Source: Sthenelais limicola (Eukaryota > Annelida > Polychaeta > Phyllodocida > Sigalionidae). From it: a DNA stretch of 64,000 nt. This document shows positions 34,561-46,760 of the stretch, piece by piece. A program made the translations under genes and the position numbers. The notes under the pieces are model-generated. The model ran no database searches. It had not been told where the DNA came from and saw only the letters and a program-made list of their open reading frames with translations. Within the stretch, counting starts at the first letter, position 1, and each line of letters starts with the position of its first letter. The stretch lies in assembly GCA_942159475.1 (NCBI GenBank), contig OW804096.1:113062194-113126193 (forward strand), in the 5' to 3' direction.

Positions 34561-34565
34561 CTTAC

Positions 34566-34695
34566 CGTAACGTTTTGTGTACTGGATGTTGTGTGGAGAT
34601 GTACGTGGTACCTTGTTGTGTCTTAGCTTGTCTTCTCTGTTGTTGTATTCCTCTGTTTGAAAGCCGGGCGGATGTCCAAAACGATGTCCACGCAT
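34566..34695 (-). CDS. Candidate first coding exon of an unknown gene
   Basis: On the minus strand an ATG at 34695 opens 43 codons (MRGHRFGHPPGFQTEEYNN, then charged KLRHNK). It ends at a good donor, TTACG followed by GTAAGAC. No stop occurs before the donor. I could not find a convincing next exon downstream on the minus strand. It may be a host first exon or chance. Confidence 0.25.
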
Positions 34696-34739
34696 GCTTA
34701 TAAGTAGCCCCAAACGCTAACGGTCAGTGTCTGGAACGC

Positions 34740-36355
34740 CCATTGATCTTCCTATAGGCAGGGCCACTATTGCACACCCAGTACTAAGTACCTAACACGG
34801 CAACATAGCATAAACACTGCCCATGGAGGGCGGTGACCCCCGACAATTAACATGGGGAAAGTGAAGCATAAAGTAATTATTTTCGTGCAGATAAATTTTC
34901 GTGCACGGGCCTCCTTGACACATGTTCACGCCGGTATGATTTTGCACTGCTAAACAATCCTAACTGAAGGTGCAAATTCTAGTAAGAGTAACGTCTACAC
35001 TGACACAATCAATCAACCTGCGAGCAGTTCTGTGTGCGTTGCATTTGTGTATGAAGCCCTGTTCCATGTTGATGCTATACTAAATGTAATGTCTACATGA
35101 GCTACCTATGTCAGTTAAAGAGTTAGTAATGGCAAATGCCACATTACCCGAATCTGAGACAAGAATTTTACAAACAACACACACTAAATAATTTCCTGTT
35201 TCTAATGGATGGGGATCTTATCGTTTGATTGGGGCGGAATTGAAACTGAGTATACAAGTTACGAATTTGTTTTCCCTGTATATGAGTTAGCCTCATTGTA
35301 ATCTGTATTTCTATGTACCATGTTAATTAATTCGATTATTATGTTAACATGGGGCATCAAATGATATGGAGAATGAAAATGTAATTCTGAAACGAATTTT
35401 GAAGCGCATGAATTGATGCACTTTGCACCAGGATCCGCACTGGTTCATACTGCCACTCCTTTTCAGTAGGTGGCGCTACAAGCAGTGGCCTTGGATTTAC
35501 ACATTTTTACATTGTACTGACCACTAATATGTATAAATATGATATTCATTTACTACAAATATTCAGCATCATAACATGCATTCTAGGGTATGAATACCCC
35601 CTCCGAGACCAAAGAGCTCTCAAAATAACATTACATGGAATAGTATGAATTAAATAATTTCGAATAGCTAGTGTGCCAAGTTGCTAAACTACTTGCAGTA
35701 GGAAATGGCCCGGGGAACAGCCAAACAACCAAGTGCAAAGGCATAGCAGCTGTTGGCAGCTATGATGTTTCCCAGAAAATAAATAAATAAAAAGATGATA
35801 ACCCAAAAGTTCCCAGAAAGGCATTTTTTTCTCTGAACTGAGAAAAATGAAATTTAAAAGATTTCAAGCTTCTTGTTCTCTAGGCAGCGTAAAAAATATC
35901 ATACTAATGATAGATATGGTAATTCACCGATCTAACAAGGGAGATAACAAAGCCCACACTCTCTCCTGGGCAATGAATTATCACCAAAATCAAGCTATAG
36001 ATAAGCACAGAGTGCCGAAATCTGAGTGAGTGGCCTGAAACGTTTAGGGTATAGTTGCCGTGGAGATTTAACATGATCTTTGCTGTTGCAAATGATTCCT
36101 ACGAGAGGCCTTTAGTGTATGGTATAAATAATGTCAAAATAATAGCTATTCCTGTCCAAACATGTATAAATGGTAAGAGAATACAAATAGGTAAATACTA
36201 TTCTATGTGTGGTTGGGTATTAATCCTTGGTTACAGTTTGAGTCGCTTCCCTCAGCTAATTCCCTCAGAAAATTCGAAAATTGTTTTTCCTTCCCCCTAT
36301 GAAATTATTAGATGGAAAATGTGCGAAAAATTATGCCCGATAACAGTTTGAGAAC
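34740..36355. other. No gene seen; one CTCF-like site
   Basis: No domain or splice-supported ORF was found. AGTAGGTGGCGCTACA at 35466 is a strong match to the CTCF core AGGTGGCGC. The remaining ORFs are short and unsupported. Confidence 0.4.
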
Positions 36356-36735
36356 GTAAATTTAATAATGTTTCTTGAATGTTTCGGTATGATTGTTTGC
36401 AGAACATATGACTGACAACGTTAGCAGAAAGTTAGCAAATATGTGCTCCAGGAACATAAATACCCAATGTTATGTTAATGTTCACGGATAAATGTTTGGG
36501 GAACATTATTTTTTAAAACGTTCCTTTAATGTATGGAAATTATTGTTCCTTAAACATTTCTTTCAGAACATTAGCTGAATGTTAGCTAATAACATTCCAG
36601 GAACGTAAAATTCGAACATTCCTAGGACGTTTGGTAAAAAACATTTGCTCTATGTTTTCTATGTGTTTCTTACAAACAAACACAGGAGGAACACGATCCC
36701 AATGTTCCCCAAATGTTGTGTGCTACTGGGGGATT
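36356..36735. repeat. AACGTT/GAACATT-rich repeat block
   Basis: AACGTT, GAACATT, ATGTTC and AACATT occur about every 15-30 bases on both strands (GACAACGTTAGCAG, TTGGGGAACATTATT, AAAACGTTCCTTTAATG, TTAGCTGAATGTTAGC). The same wording marks 38185-38660, 40425-40625, 44755-44841 and 58198-59235. Confidence 0.6.
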
Positions 36736-36739
36736 TTTA

Positions 36740-37280
36740 TGTGAGGTTCCCCTATATGTGTTTATGGTGTATATACGTCGCCATAACACACATATATTAT
36801 CAAAATTAATGTTTTTATAAAAGAAATTTTTATTTGTGCTAAAAACACGCTCTCTAGAGCTTAAGGTGCATGAAAAACAGATAAAATTATCAATTGTTGA
36901 ATGAATGCTGGGGCCGTGGCTGTATCTGTTGAGCAATATTGCATGTAGATATAAGCAATTTTCTGCTAATCAATAAATTCATAGTTTTAAAAGCGGGCGC
37001 GTCCCGCTCTATTCTAATGATTCGGCCCCGTAATGCTCTGGTGAGCGTAATCGCCACTTCAATTACCATAAGATCTTACGCTGAGGCCGTGAACGCTGCA
37101 ATCCCAGCGCACAGCGTTTGTTGATATGGGTGACAGCCAACAGCCAGATTGTTACACTGCAATCCTAAAATGACATGTACTACTCACAGATTTGCTATGG
37201 TAAATCTGTATATAAGCCTATCGTAGACTTAGTTTGGATCTTGGTAGGCATAGGTAGTGTTTGCTGCTGCGTTTTGCAGC
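36740..37280. other. No gene seen
   Basis: Non-coding with no repeat of note. ORFs here are short and unsupported. Confidence 0.35.
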
Positions 37281-37289
37281 TGTAGTGTT

Positions 37290-37560
37290 GTTTTTGCGTT
37301 CAATTGCGTGATAGGACCCCTACTTCGTCTTCCAACAGTCTCCTCCTCCTCCTATAGTCCTTCTATAGACTATGTAAGTAAAAGCTTAGGTTGCAAAATG
37401 GTGCCTCGATCCTCCTTCTCCTCCTCTTCCTCTTTGCATGATAGGACACCTACTGCTTGTCATTGTTGTTTATTGCGTTATTGTGTGATGGGACCCCTAC
37501 TTCATTGCCAAATGGTGTTCTCCTCCTCCCCCTCCTCCAGGGTCGAACGTAGAACCCTTT
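37290..37560. repeat. Three diverged repeats of a GATAGGACCCCTACTTC block
   Basis: GTGATAGGACCCCTACTTCG (37308), ATGATAGGACACCTACTGCT (37438) and GTGATGGGACCCCTACTTCA (37485) are each followed by a CTCCTCCTCCT-rich stretch. Spacing is unequal. The 120-codon ORF across the array is Ser-rich repeat translation. Confidence 0.6.
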
Positions 37561-38184
37561 GCATGCAATTACAAAATTGCCTAATATTATATGCACATCT
37601 TTCCCATCAACAATACTGATCAAATATATCAATCAATACACAGAGATATGTCAAGAAATGCGTCTGTGCACAAAAAAAATGGCAGAAAACCGGCTCCTCT
37701 GGGTGCGACTGGGTCCTCCTGCTCACAACGCCAACACTCCGCTTATTTGTGAAAAGTTACGCACAGGGTCTGGTGCCTGCCTTTTTGGGTCTGCGCCTTT
37801 ATTTTTAAGTATTTTGTTTAACATCCTATAGAATAAATACCAAAACTAACCCTAAACCTAACCTTTAATTTGTTGTCCTAAGTCTGTAGTTGACTGTCCC
37901 ATATAACATTTTACTTATAAAAGCCTTGATTGAACAATGTCCGTTTTTGCACCTCAAGGCTAGCAAAATGGGGTCGCATTATTTGGGTCTTGAGTCGCGG
38001 GTCTGCACGGCAGATCTGCGCTACAAAAATATGGGACCGCACTAGGACCCAAATGTGCGGTTGCATTTCTTGACATGTATGAGTGCGCATGATTACATAT
38101 CACGAAAATATCTTCAGCTCAGATTGGTCGCTGGACAAGTATGTACAGGACACAAAAAGTGCTACACATGCTACATAGTACATA
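37561..38184. other. No gene seen
   Basis: Non-coding, without recognised motifs. ORFs here are short. Confidence 0.35.
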
Positions 38185-38924
38185 CCCAGCTAGCAAAAAA
38201 CATTCGCAGCACGTTTATTAACGTTCGGTGTAAGTTATTTTGACCAATGTTTGTCCCTGAACGTTATATTGAAGTTGTTCCAATGCTTTTATAATGGCTG
38301 CCTTTTTCCTAATGTTGATCTAACGTCAACTTATTTGATCCTAATCGAATGTTTGTGTATTAACGTTGTAATAATGTTAAAGCGTCTCCAGAAATACCTC
38401 AATTTCACAGCGGCAAAATAACATCAAATCAACGTTAGCAACAATTAACCTATTTTGGTTAACATCGGATTAATGTTTGGATAAATCACGTTGGATTAAC
38501 GTATATCTCTTTACGTTAGGTAAACGTTCTGGAAATAAGCGTTGTTTTGCAAACGTCAGAACAACGTCAAAACAACGTTGCAAAAACTCTTTATTACGAA
38601 TGTTGGATTAACGTTTGGCATATCAACATTTTTCCATAGACGTTTAATGAATGTACAAAAACTGTTGGTTAAAGTTTGTAGAGTGGTTGAAGATTTGGGT
38701 CAGAGAGTGCACTTATAGAATGTGAAGTGAATGATTCATCACAGGAAACTGGTACCAACCAGTTGCTCACAGGCACACGTCTACATCTTAAAATCATAGA
38801 GAGAGAATTTAAAAGAATTTTCCAAATAATGTGAAACAAATGTTATCCCTTAAAACAGATTACTTTTATGTGATGTGTCACATGAAAACGAGTCATATGG
38901 AATTATTTCAATTATGTGGGTTTG

Positions 38925-39160
38925 TGACTTTTAACGAATTTCTGCACATGTCTCCTGGGTCGATTCATACACAAACTTTACATATTCTTGAAGGTGCATG
39001 TCTCTAGATTGCAGGGGTTTTTATTTTAAGATTTTCAGGGTTTGTAACTTTTAACGAATTTCTGCATGTGTATCCTGGGTCTATTCATACACAAACTTTA
39101 CATTTTCTTAAAGCTGCATGTCTCTAGATGCCGAGGATCTTTAGTTTGAATCAATTCGAG
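38925..39160. repeat. Tandem duplication, unit about 115 bp
   Basis: Both units carry CTTTTAACGAATTTCTGCA, CTCCTGGGT or ATCCTGGGT, ATTCATACACAAACTTTACA and GCATGTCTCTAGAT (38928-39010 and 39048-39130). About 90% identical by eye. Confidence 0.85.
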
Positions 39161-41100
39161 CAACTGGAAGGAAACCAGAGACCAAAACATGATGCAACCT
39201 CCAATGGGGCCAAGAGGATATATGTTTTCCAAATGTTCGAGAATTTAAAAAAAAACAGAATGGTCGATTTGGGCAAATTTCAGGGCAGCTAGGGCTTATA
39301 GTTCTTCGAGTATGAGATGCAGCGGACCATTATACCCTGGTGCCAAAGGAAATTTGATTCTAAGCATTCCTTCATTTTCAAAACAAAGGATTAATTTGAG
39401 ATTATAAAGTGGGTAGGAAGTGTTAGCCTTTTTAAGTACATGTCTATGGCAAAACAAGTGGAAATGTCGACTTTTTTCTGGAAGCCCCTAGAAATTTTGT
39501 GAGATGTTGAGCTTGACCAGTTTTTTCTCCTCTTTCTGATTCTGGCCTCCAATTTTTTCTATTGGCATTATCTATCTGCAATCTGACATGTTTTAATGTA
39601 GTATAAAAAGGACCAATCAACTGTAACAGTGCCATTCTCAGAATACACTTGCATTTCAAGGTTTGGGGTATTATTGCCTGAAAACATATATATATTCTCC
39701 TCTATTTAAGCCTAAACAAATTTACATTCAGGCCCAAATATTAAGGAATCTAGAGCCCAAAACATGAGGAAATATTCTTGCCTCAGATTCTCATAGAAAT
39801 AGCATTATGCCTTTTGTTCTCACCAGGTGGCAGTACCGTAGAACGGCTTTCACTAGGTGGCGTCACAGGTTACTGCAGTGCATTTACAATTTCTATTAGA
39901 ACAAACGTCTCACTAGTAATACTTATATGAGGCATTTATACCTTATAGATATTACACATCATAAACTTGGGAATATTGAAAGCAATGAAATCAATAGTTA
40001 TTTGTATAATTTACCTGCTTGATGTTGAAAAATGTTGTGAAGAAAACAGTCTCATAATTCTAATATTATTACTATGGGTATACTGAGGTAGCTAGATTGA
40101 TACCCACCAACTTGGAATGGATACATATGTCAACTACCAGGGAGGACCGTCGTAAGGGTAAGTTAAAGTGATGGAAAGGGATGAGAAACTCTGAAAAAGT
40201 CAAGCAAAGGGACTGCATATAGTATGCAGTCTCTCCTTGAATGCTCTTGGGCAAAATGCTTCTGTGGAGAAACATGCAACCCTAACACTGAGCACAAATC
40301 TGCTGTTTAGGAGCTGACCAGAAGTGCCATAATTCAGTCTAGATTCAACAGATATCTATACTCAGAATTAACAATTTGAAAAACATGCCATAACACAGTT
40401 TATAGACGCCAAATTAAGGTTCATTTAACCGTCAGGGAAAAGGTTATTTTGATGTTATCTTAACGTTCATTTAACAGGTTATTTTGATGTTATTTCAATG
40501 TTCATTTAACAGGTTATTTTAATGTTATTTCAATGCACATGTAACGTCTGTAATAAAAACGTTTATGAACGTTCAGTGGACGTTCAGAGAACAAACGTTA
40601 GTGGTTAACATTCATTTGAGGTTGGTTTGAGCCATAGTTATAGCCGCCAGTTCTGTATGTTTTTCCTGTGATAAATTAGTTGCTTGTGACTTATAGTTAC
40701 CCTTATTATTTGTTCAATGACAGCATTGATTTGTGCCCACCGTCTCACTGCCATCACTAGCCGGGGAGACCCGGCCACTAAACATTGTGTTGCTGTTCAG
40801 AAAAAAGGGTTGTCAAGTGTTTTGCCTGGCCATGTTTGCCACCGATCTAATGGCATTAGACGAGGCAGACAATTAGATTATATATTTGAAATTGTTAAAT
40901 GTTTCGTAATGATGATTTGGCCCCGTTCGTAGTGATTTGCAGGGGTTTCCTCACTTCAACATTATGACGTCATTGACTGGTGCCTCTTTTTGAGCTGCTG
41001 GCGCAATGATGTGGCACTATGTGATTGGCCAGAGCGCTGACCCAGCACTCAGTCAGGTCGATGAGAAGCCTTATGTACCATTCCCATGCATTTCGGGCGG
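39161..41100. other. No gene seen; two CTCF-like motifs and an AACGTT block
   Basis: CACCAGGTGGCAG at 39821 and CACTAGGTGGCG at 39851 are close matches to the CTCF core in the same orientation, 30 bases apart. 40425-40625 is AACGTT-rich. No coding region is supported. Confidence 0.4.
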
Positions 41101-41745
41101 TTCGAATCATTTAACGGATTGTTGGTCGTAATTTTCCAAGTTTTTTACACCATCCTGTTGAGTAATTCTGAGCGGCTTGATCGGTATAGGTAGTAAAAAG
41201 ATATGTGTTCTGGCGGGCGGTGGCGGACGAAACCGGGGAAAAAACGGAAGAAAAGTGGAATATAGGCAGTCCCGGTCTATGTGGCGTTGGAAGTGGTGTA
41301 TTGGGCGCGGTTCGTAATGTTTCAGAAGAAGCTGCGGTTTTGCATACAAAAGGCGGAATTGGCGCGATTGGTCTAGAGTATTTGTGGCACCAGGAATCGG
41401 AAGGATATCGTCACAACAGGAGAAGTCTTGGGCTATTTACTTTAGGCTACTAAACATTGAATTATTTGTACATTGACATTGCCCACCATCCCGCCCACCT
41501 CCCTCCTATGGCGTCTCCCGACGCCTTCCAAATCGTTTCGTTTCTTAGCTTTAATCTCCACATCGCGATCGGCGCTGTGGATTCCCTGCTGCTATGACGT
41601 CATTACATGGGCCTCGTTCTGGGTAGGGTTCCGGTGGGGAATCCCCGCGACTATGACGTCATTACCCGGGCTGTCACGTGTCACGCCGAGCCTACGAGTA
41701 CGAGCATGGTTATGGCGTTTGAGTTATCATCAGTCAGAGAAATAG
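41100..41745. repeat. Dispersed repeat, inverted copy of part of 13790-15020
   Basis: Here CATTGACATTGCCCACCATC and CCGCCCACC match the complement of 14820-14850, and GTGGCACCAG the complement near 14935. The 80-90 codon ORFs at 41205-41745 have counterparts in the other copy (MTLPTIPPT begins both), so they belong to the repeat and show no known domain. The copy at 14.8 kb is AT-rich while this one is GC-rich, suggesting different ages. Confidence 0.55.
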
Positions 41746-41949
41746 GCGTAAGCATGTAATGCTGGAAGTCCGTAATTATTTTTTTGGACAAAATTTTTAT
41801 TCAGAAGGTGTGTACATTTTAACCAAAACAATTTCGATGCATACACCGGTTTTCCGCATGCCCTGATTTTTGTTGCTGTTAGGACTGCCGTTTTAATTAT
41901 AGGTGGGTGACATGATGTTATCTGATATCAAATACTGAGAGGTTGATCA

Positions 41950-44494
41950 CATGCATATATTCAAATTTTACTATAGAATAGGTGTTTGACATAAATTAGT
42001 CAGTTCAACCACAGTTTCCATTATGTAGGATGTTTGTAGATAACATGATAATGAATTAGTGATTATTAATGAGGAGATGAGATGATATGGGTGAGAGTGA
42101 AAATATTCTGAACTTAGTGTCATAAGGTGGCTATAGGTGGTGGGTGAGTGAGTGGGTTCAATAGTATAAGTGAGGAGGGACAAACTCAGTTACATGTTAC
42201 TACATTGATATCGTTCCTATACAATTGTTCATTCGACTTGTGCGATTTCATTTAGAGACATTTGACGAATAATATAATTTTTTAGTGCCATACTAAATAC
42301 TTTGGGTTCGGTTAAACGTCTCAGAGTTGGATCAAGCTTGTTCCAATCTCTGGCACATTGGTAACTAAGTGATCTCTTATCTTTTTCCGTTCTAGGGATG
42401 AAAGTGGCCAAGGTGGGGGCGGTATTCTGTCTAGTGGTCCGGTTCTCTACACTATTTGTATTTGAATAAGCTTTGCCATGTGATAGTTTCATATTATTGT
42501 AGCACATTCTATCAGTGATATACATAGTTTTTGTTTGGATGTGTAATTCGCGTACTGGGGTTCTAATTCCGGAACCTGTTGCGCTTCTCAGGATTCTATT
42601 TTGCAGCTTCTGCAGTTTGCTTAAGTCACCTTTGTTTATACAAGATAATGTCGACAGGCTGTAATCGAAAAGTGATATAATCTTAGATTTAGCTAGCATA
42701 ATTGCTGTTCTTGTATCTAGGTTTCTTCTTATTTTATTAAAAGTGTACAATTTAAAATTTATCTGCTTGATAACTGAGTTTAATTGCCCACACATAGTTA
42801 AGTGTGAGTCCAATTTAATTCCTAAATATTCATACGCATTGGTTAGAGATAATTCGGAGCCATCCACCTTGACCGAGACTTTTTTCCCATGGGTTTTATG
42901 CCTAGTGTTAAAGACAAGAAGTTTTGTTTTGGTCACATTTAAAGACAGCTTACTACAAATGCACCAGTCATAGAATATATTTACATCAGCTGTAAGAATT
43001 TCTTCACGCCTTTTTATGGTATTTGCTGAACAGTATATCACAGTGTTGTCAGCGTACTGAATATATTTGCTGGTTATATCTAGCTTCTTAATATCATTAA
43101 CATATATAAGGAATAATAACGGGCCTAATACTGACCCTTGGGGGACACCTATTGATATTGACTCCTCCGGAGAAGCCGCCTCGCCTATCTTAACTTTCTG
43201 CGTTCGGTCATATAAATATGACCTAAACCATTTTAAACCAATATCATTAATTCCTATATCTTGCATTTTCATTGATAGTATCTTGTGGTCTACACAGTCA
43301 AAGGCCTTACTAAAGTCCACAAAGCAGGCCAGCGTATAATCCTTTTTATGCATTGCAGAATTAATATCAGTGATCAAGTTATAAATAGCTTCATTGGTGC
43401 TGTGACCTTTTTGAAATCCTAATTGTTGTTTGCTGAGCAAATCATTAAGCTGTAAATATTCCGTAAGGTGGGCTGCTATAATTTTTTCTAATATTTTTCC
43501 CGCTATGTGGGTAAGAGATATTGGCCTGGTATCGGTTGGTAATTTAGCGAGGGGCTTCTTCGGGAGTGCCTTCACAATTCCACATTTCCATAACTTAGGG
43601 AATTCCCCATTGGTTATAGATAGTCTGTAAATATACATTAGCTGATCTATTAGTATGATAAAAGCGTCTTTGTAAATTCGAGTAGATATATTTTCACACC
43701 CAGAGCTTTTTGTGACTGCTGTGTCTCTGATTAGGCTCAGTACAATTTCTCTGTCAAGTGTAGGCAAGGTATATTCTGACGTAATGTTATATACATTTCT
43801 CTGATACGGTATGTCTGGGATAGTGGCGGAGGTTTTGGTACCAATATTACAATAGAATTTATTTAGCAGTATCGCTGCATCTACTCCAGTAACTGTTTCA
43901 TTGCTTTCATTTACTATAGATGTGATTTCACTTTTTTTCTTATTCTCAATCTCGTCAACTGTCCTCCAGAATTTTTTGGGGTCTTTATTATTTTCTTGCA
44001 ATAAATTTCGATAGTACACTGATTTTGCTTGCTTTACAGCTCTATTGCATAGGTTTCGAGCCTGTCTTGCTACATAGAGGTCTTCAGGAGTTTTTGATTT
44101 GTTAGCCTTCTTATATAATCAATCTCTTTCTACCCCAAGCTCAGTGAGTTCCCTAGTGAACCAAACCGGTCTATTATTCTTAATTTTAAAGACTTTTATT
44201 GGTGCCAGTTTGTTGGCAGCCACCAGAAGATTGTCATATAAAATTTTCCAGCATTCATTAGGGTCTGTATGTCTGTACAGTTGATCCCAATTATTTCTAT
44301 TTAGTATTGTACGCAAACCATCAAAAGTGTAATCTGCATAATTTCTGCCTGAAAAATTAACTTTGGTTTTAGGAGGTCTGGTCCTTTTAACTGTTAGATA
44401 TGTTGGTTGGTGGTCTGACAAATTATAGTTGACTGTGCCAGACTTGCAGTCGATTACCGATTGTAATAGAAAAATGTCTAATATGGTATTTCAG
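41950..44494 (-). mobile_element. LINE (Jockey/CR1-like), 5'-truncated
   Basis: On the minus strand the element begins inside the endonuclease (44494), runs through reverse transcriptase to a stop at 42229, and has an untranslated tail ending somewhere near 41950. The 5' junction lies next to a perfect 11-bp inverted repeat, ACTAGTATAAT and ATTATACTAGT (44510-44536). No target duplication was identified. Confidence 0.7.
42229..44494 (-). pseudogene. LINE ORF2: endonuclease end plus reverse transcriptase, inactivated
   Basis: Reading from 44494: DIFLLQS and NLSDHQPTYLTV, the SDH box of the APE-type endonuclease. A single in-frame TGA at 44119-44121 follows, then 596 further codons in the same frame. 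Reverse-transcriptase motifs are in order: PISLTHIAGKILEKII, LGFQKGHSTNEAI, ACFVDFSKAFDCVDH, GVPQGSVLGPLLFLIYVNDI, and QYADNTVIY where YADD is expected. A thumb with LLVFNTRH and YLGIKLD and a C-terminal domain follow. ORF2 normally nicks the target and copies its RNA there. Three lesions kill this copy: loss of the 5' half of the endonuclease, the nonsense codon and Asp-to-Asn in the catalytic pair. Otherwise it is well preserved, so fairly young. Confidence 0.85.
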
Positions 44495-44841
44495 GTGAGA
44501 GATGAAGAGACTAGTATAATCCAAAATTATACTAGTAAGACGTTAAATTTTTTGCTGAAATGTCTCTTAAAATCAATAAGCTTGAGACTGGGACAGGTTT
44601 GAAGTGTGTGTACATATGGGAACGTAGGGATTTTTGGAAATTATTTGCAGATTTGCGCAATAGGTGTTGGCCAATGAGCTTGGGTCGAATTGCTGAGCTG
44701 AGGTTTTTTATGCATGGCATTGCCACTTGGCGACTTTTCGTCCAGTCTATTTGATGTCAAATCAACGCTCATGGTGAACGTTAGTTCGATCGATTGTGGA
44801 GGTTGATTTAACGTTAAAATAGCGACATTTTGTTAGCTGGG

Positions 44842-46760
44842 CACACATTATTCATTGACTTGCCTATTTTGGCATAATAATTAATTGCATCGCCTCCCGT
44901 ATGTATTCATTTCAGGCAAAGATATTGTGTGAAACATTACGCTTACAGTACAGAGTGTACCTTATTACTTACATTACATTTACATTGCGCTACCATGCAG
45001 TCTTCAAGCCAAATTACAAAATCAATGTGAATAGGATAAGTCGATCTAGAAGCAAAATTGCGAGGAAAACGTCTTAAGATTGTCATAATTGTAAGTAGAA
45101 TACGCGGGTGAGCACAATCGTGTTGGCAAAGTGGGGGATAAGTATTGCATCTGTCTGTATATTTCGTTGGACTCGATGATGGGTACGACGGTTCTGTGGG
45201 TAATTATAATTCTGCCGGAGGCAGCTTTTCAAAAGTGGTTGTTGCGAAGAGTCCAGAAATTTTACCCGCTAGTACTTTTGCTTGGTTTACTTAATTTTTT
45301 TTCCGATAGTATGTTTTCTTTTACTCTTTTGGCTAGATTTTCCGTACTGATATTTATGCTGATATTTTGCGGTTTGCGTGAATATGAAATAATCCTGTTG
45401 TAACGCGTCTGCCCACCACCCCACCCCCAGGCTGCCCCGCCACTACTCTCCTGCGCTGTTGTTTTGGTGTCTAATAATAGGCCTACACATGCCTCACCCC
45501 TGTGCGAGGCATGTGCAGCCAGCGGTAGTGGCTACCATAGAGCGGCTGTCAGTCAGTGTGCTCCGATGCACATGTGCGGGTGCTAGTACAAGTTATAGAA
45601 GTAGGCCTATTGTCCCATTATCGTTAACACAGTGTCCATGTTGCACATTAATTATGTAGTCATGTTGTTTACGACTAAGATAATAGCAATAATCCGGTGG
45701 GTCATTGAGTAAATCCGTATATATATGGAGCGAGACTCGGCTGGAACTGTAAACACGAGGTGTACACCATGAGTGTTCCTAGGAAAGTGGCGAGGCAGGC
45801 CGGAGAGGTGAGAGGGGCGAAAGGGGTGAGTGCTGTGTGCAAAGAAAGTGTCCAATTTGAGTGAAAACGACACTTCTTAGATTTAAAATTGCTAATTACC
45901 TTTACCATATTATACATAAGTCGTCCCCTAAAAAGGCCTCATGAGAAACACGACTTGCCATTAAGCCAATGTAATGGTGGTCATTTACATGGGAAGACAT
46001 AGAAAACAAGGCCATACATACAGGTCTCAGTATATAGAGAGAAGACGCGGATTATTGGGGCAACGGAAGAAGGTGTTAAGATGGGCTAAAGCCGCCCTCC
46101 AGAGGGCGGGTCAGTTGCTCAGGAGTCCAGAGTATTTCCGCGAGATTAATTTGGGTGTGGTGTCTTAGGCTATGTACTTGTATTATAAAGTATGGAATCT
46201 TTTTCTCATTTTCAATGCTGCCCACCACCCCAACCCACGGCTGCCCTTCCCCCTCCCCTCCTACGCTTTTGTTTTGGTGTCTAATAACCTACACATGCCT
46301 CACCCCTGTGCGAGGCATGTGTAGGCCTATGCATTGGCGCCAGCGGCGGTATTGGGAGACACCATATCGGCGCTTGTTGTTATATTTCGCGGCAATGGCC
46401 GTCAATTCGAATCTTATCACAGGCCTTGCTGGTGGCTAAATCTGATTATATCTTCTTTTCTAGACAATATTGTTCCAGTAATCACTAGCTAATATCGTTG
46501 CTTACTAATATACGGTAGGAGTAAGCTAGGTAAGAAAGCTGAATGAGCATTTATTTCGTTGGCAGACAGGGGGATAAGTATCAATCTCTCTCTATTTGCG
46601 TGTGGACCCGTAATGGCGGGTGTGACGTTGTAATGGGTAGTGATCCTGCCAGATTGGCAGCTTCTTTCAGAAGCGGTGGTCACGGAAGAGTCCAGTTGAT
46701 TGTAATGGCCTCGGACAGAATTTAACCTCCTTATATAATAACCGTTATAACACATACCTT
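44842..46760. repeat. Dispersed repeat copies with a conserved hairpin
   Basis: 45040-45255 matches 13985-14210 (GAGGAAAACGTCTTAAGATT, GTAGAATACGCGGG, GGCAGCTTTTCAAAAGTGG). 46380-46430 and 46510-46700 match the same family. 45405-45520 and 46217-46330 are direct copies of each other (CTGCCCACCACCCCA, TTGTTTTGGTGTCTAATAA). Each holds the hairpin CCTACACATGCCTC, a 10-base loop ACCCCTGTGC and the arm GAGGCATGTG. The basic ORF at 45974-46168 is not supported as a gene. Confidence 0.6.

Larger units (their letters stand above)
38185..44841. mobile_element. Possible large AACGTT-rich inverted-repeat element
   Basis: CCCAGCTAGCAAAA at 38185-38198 and its near-complement TTTTGTTAGCTGGG at 44828-44841 could be the two ends of one element. 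Both inner flanks are AACGTT-rich (38200-38660, 44755-44830), with a further block at 40425-40625. Between them lie tandem repeats, a dispersed repeat and a LINE, which would be later insertions. No target duplication is clear, so two separate elements sharing an end are equally possible. Confidence 0.4.

Noticed and set aside
37257..37619. 120-codon Ser-rich ORF
   Set aside because: Translation of the CTCCTCCT-bearing repeats, with no support as a gene.
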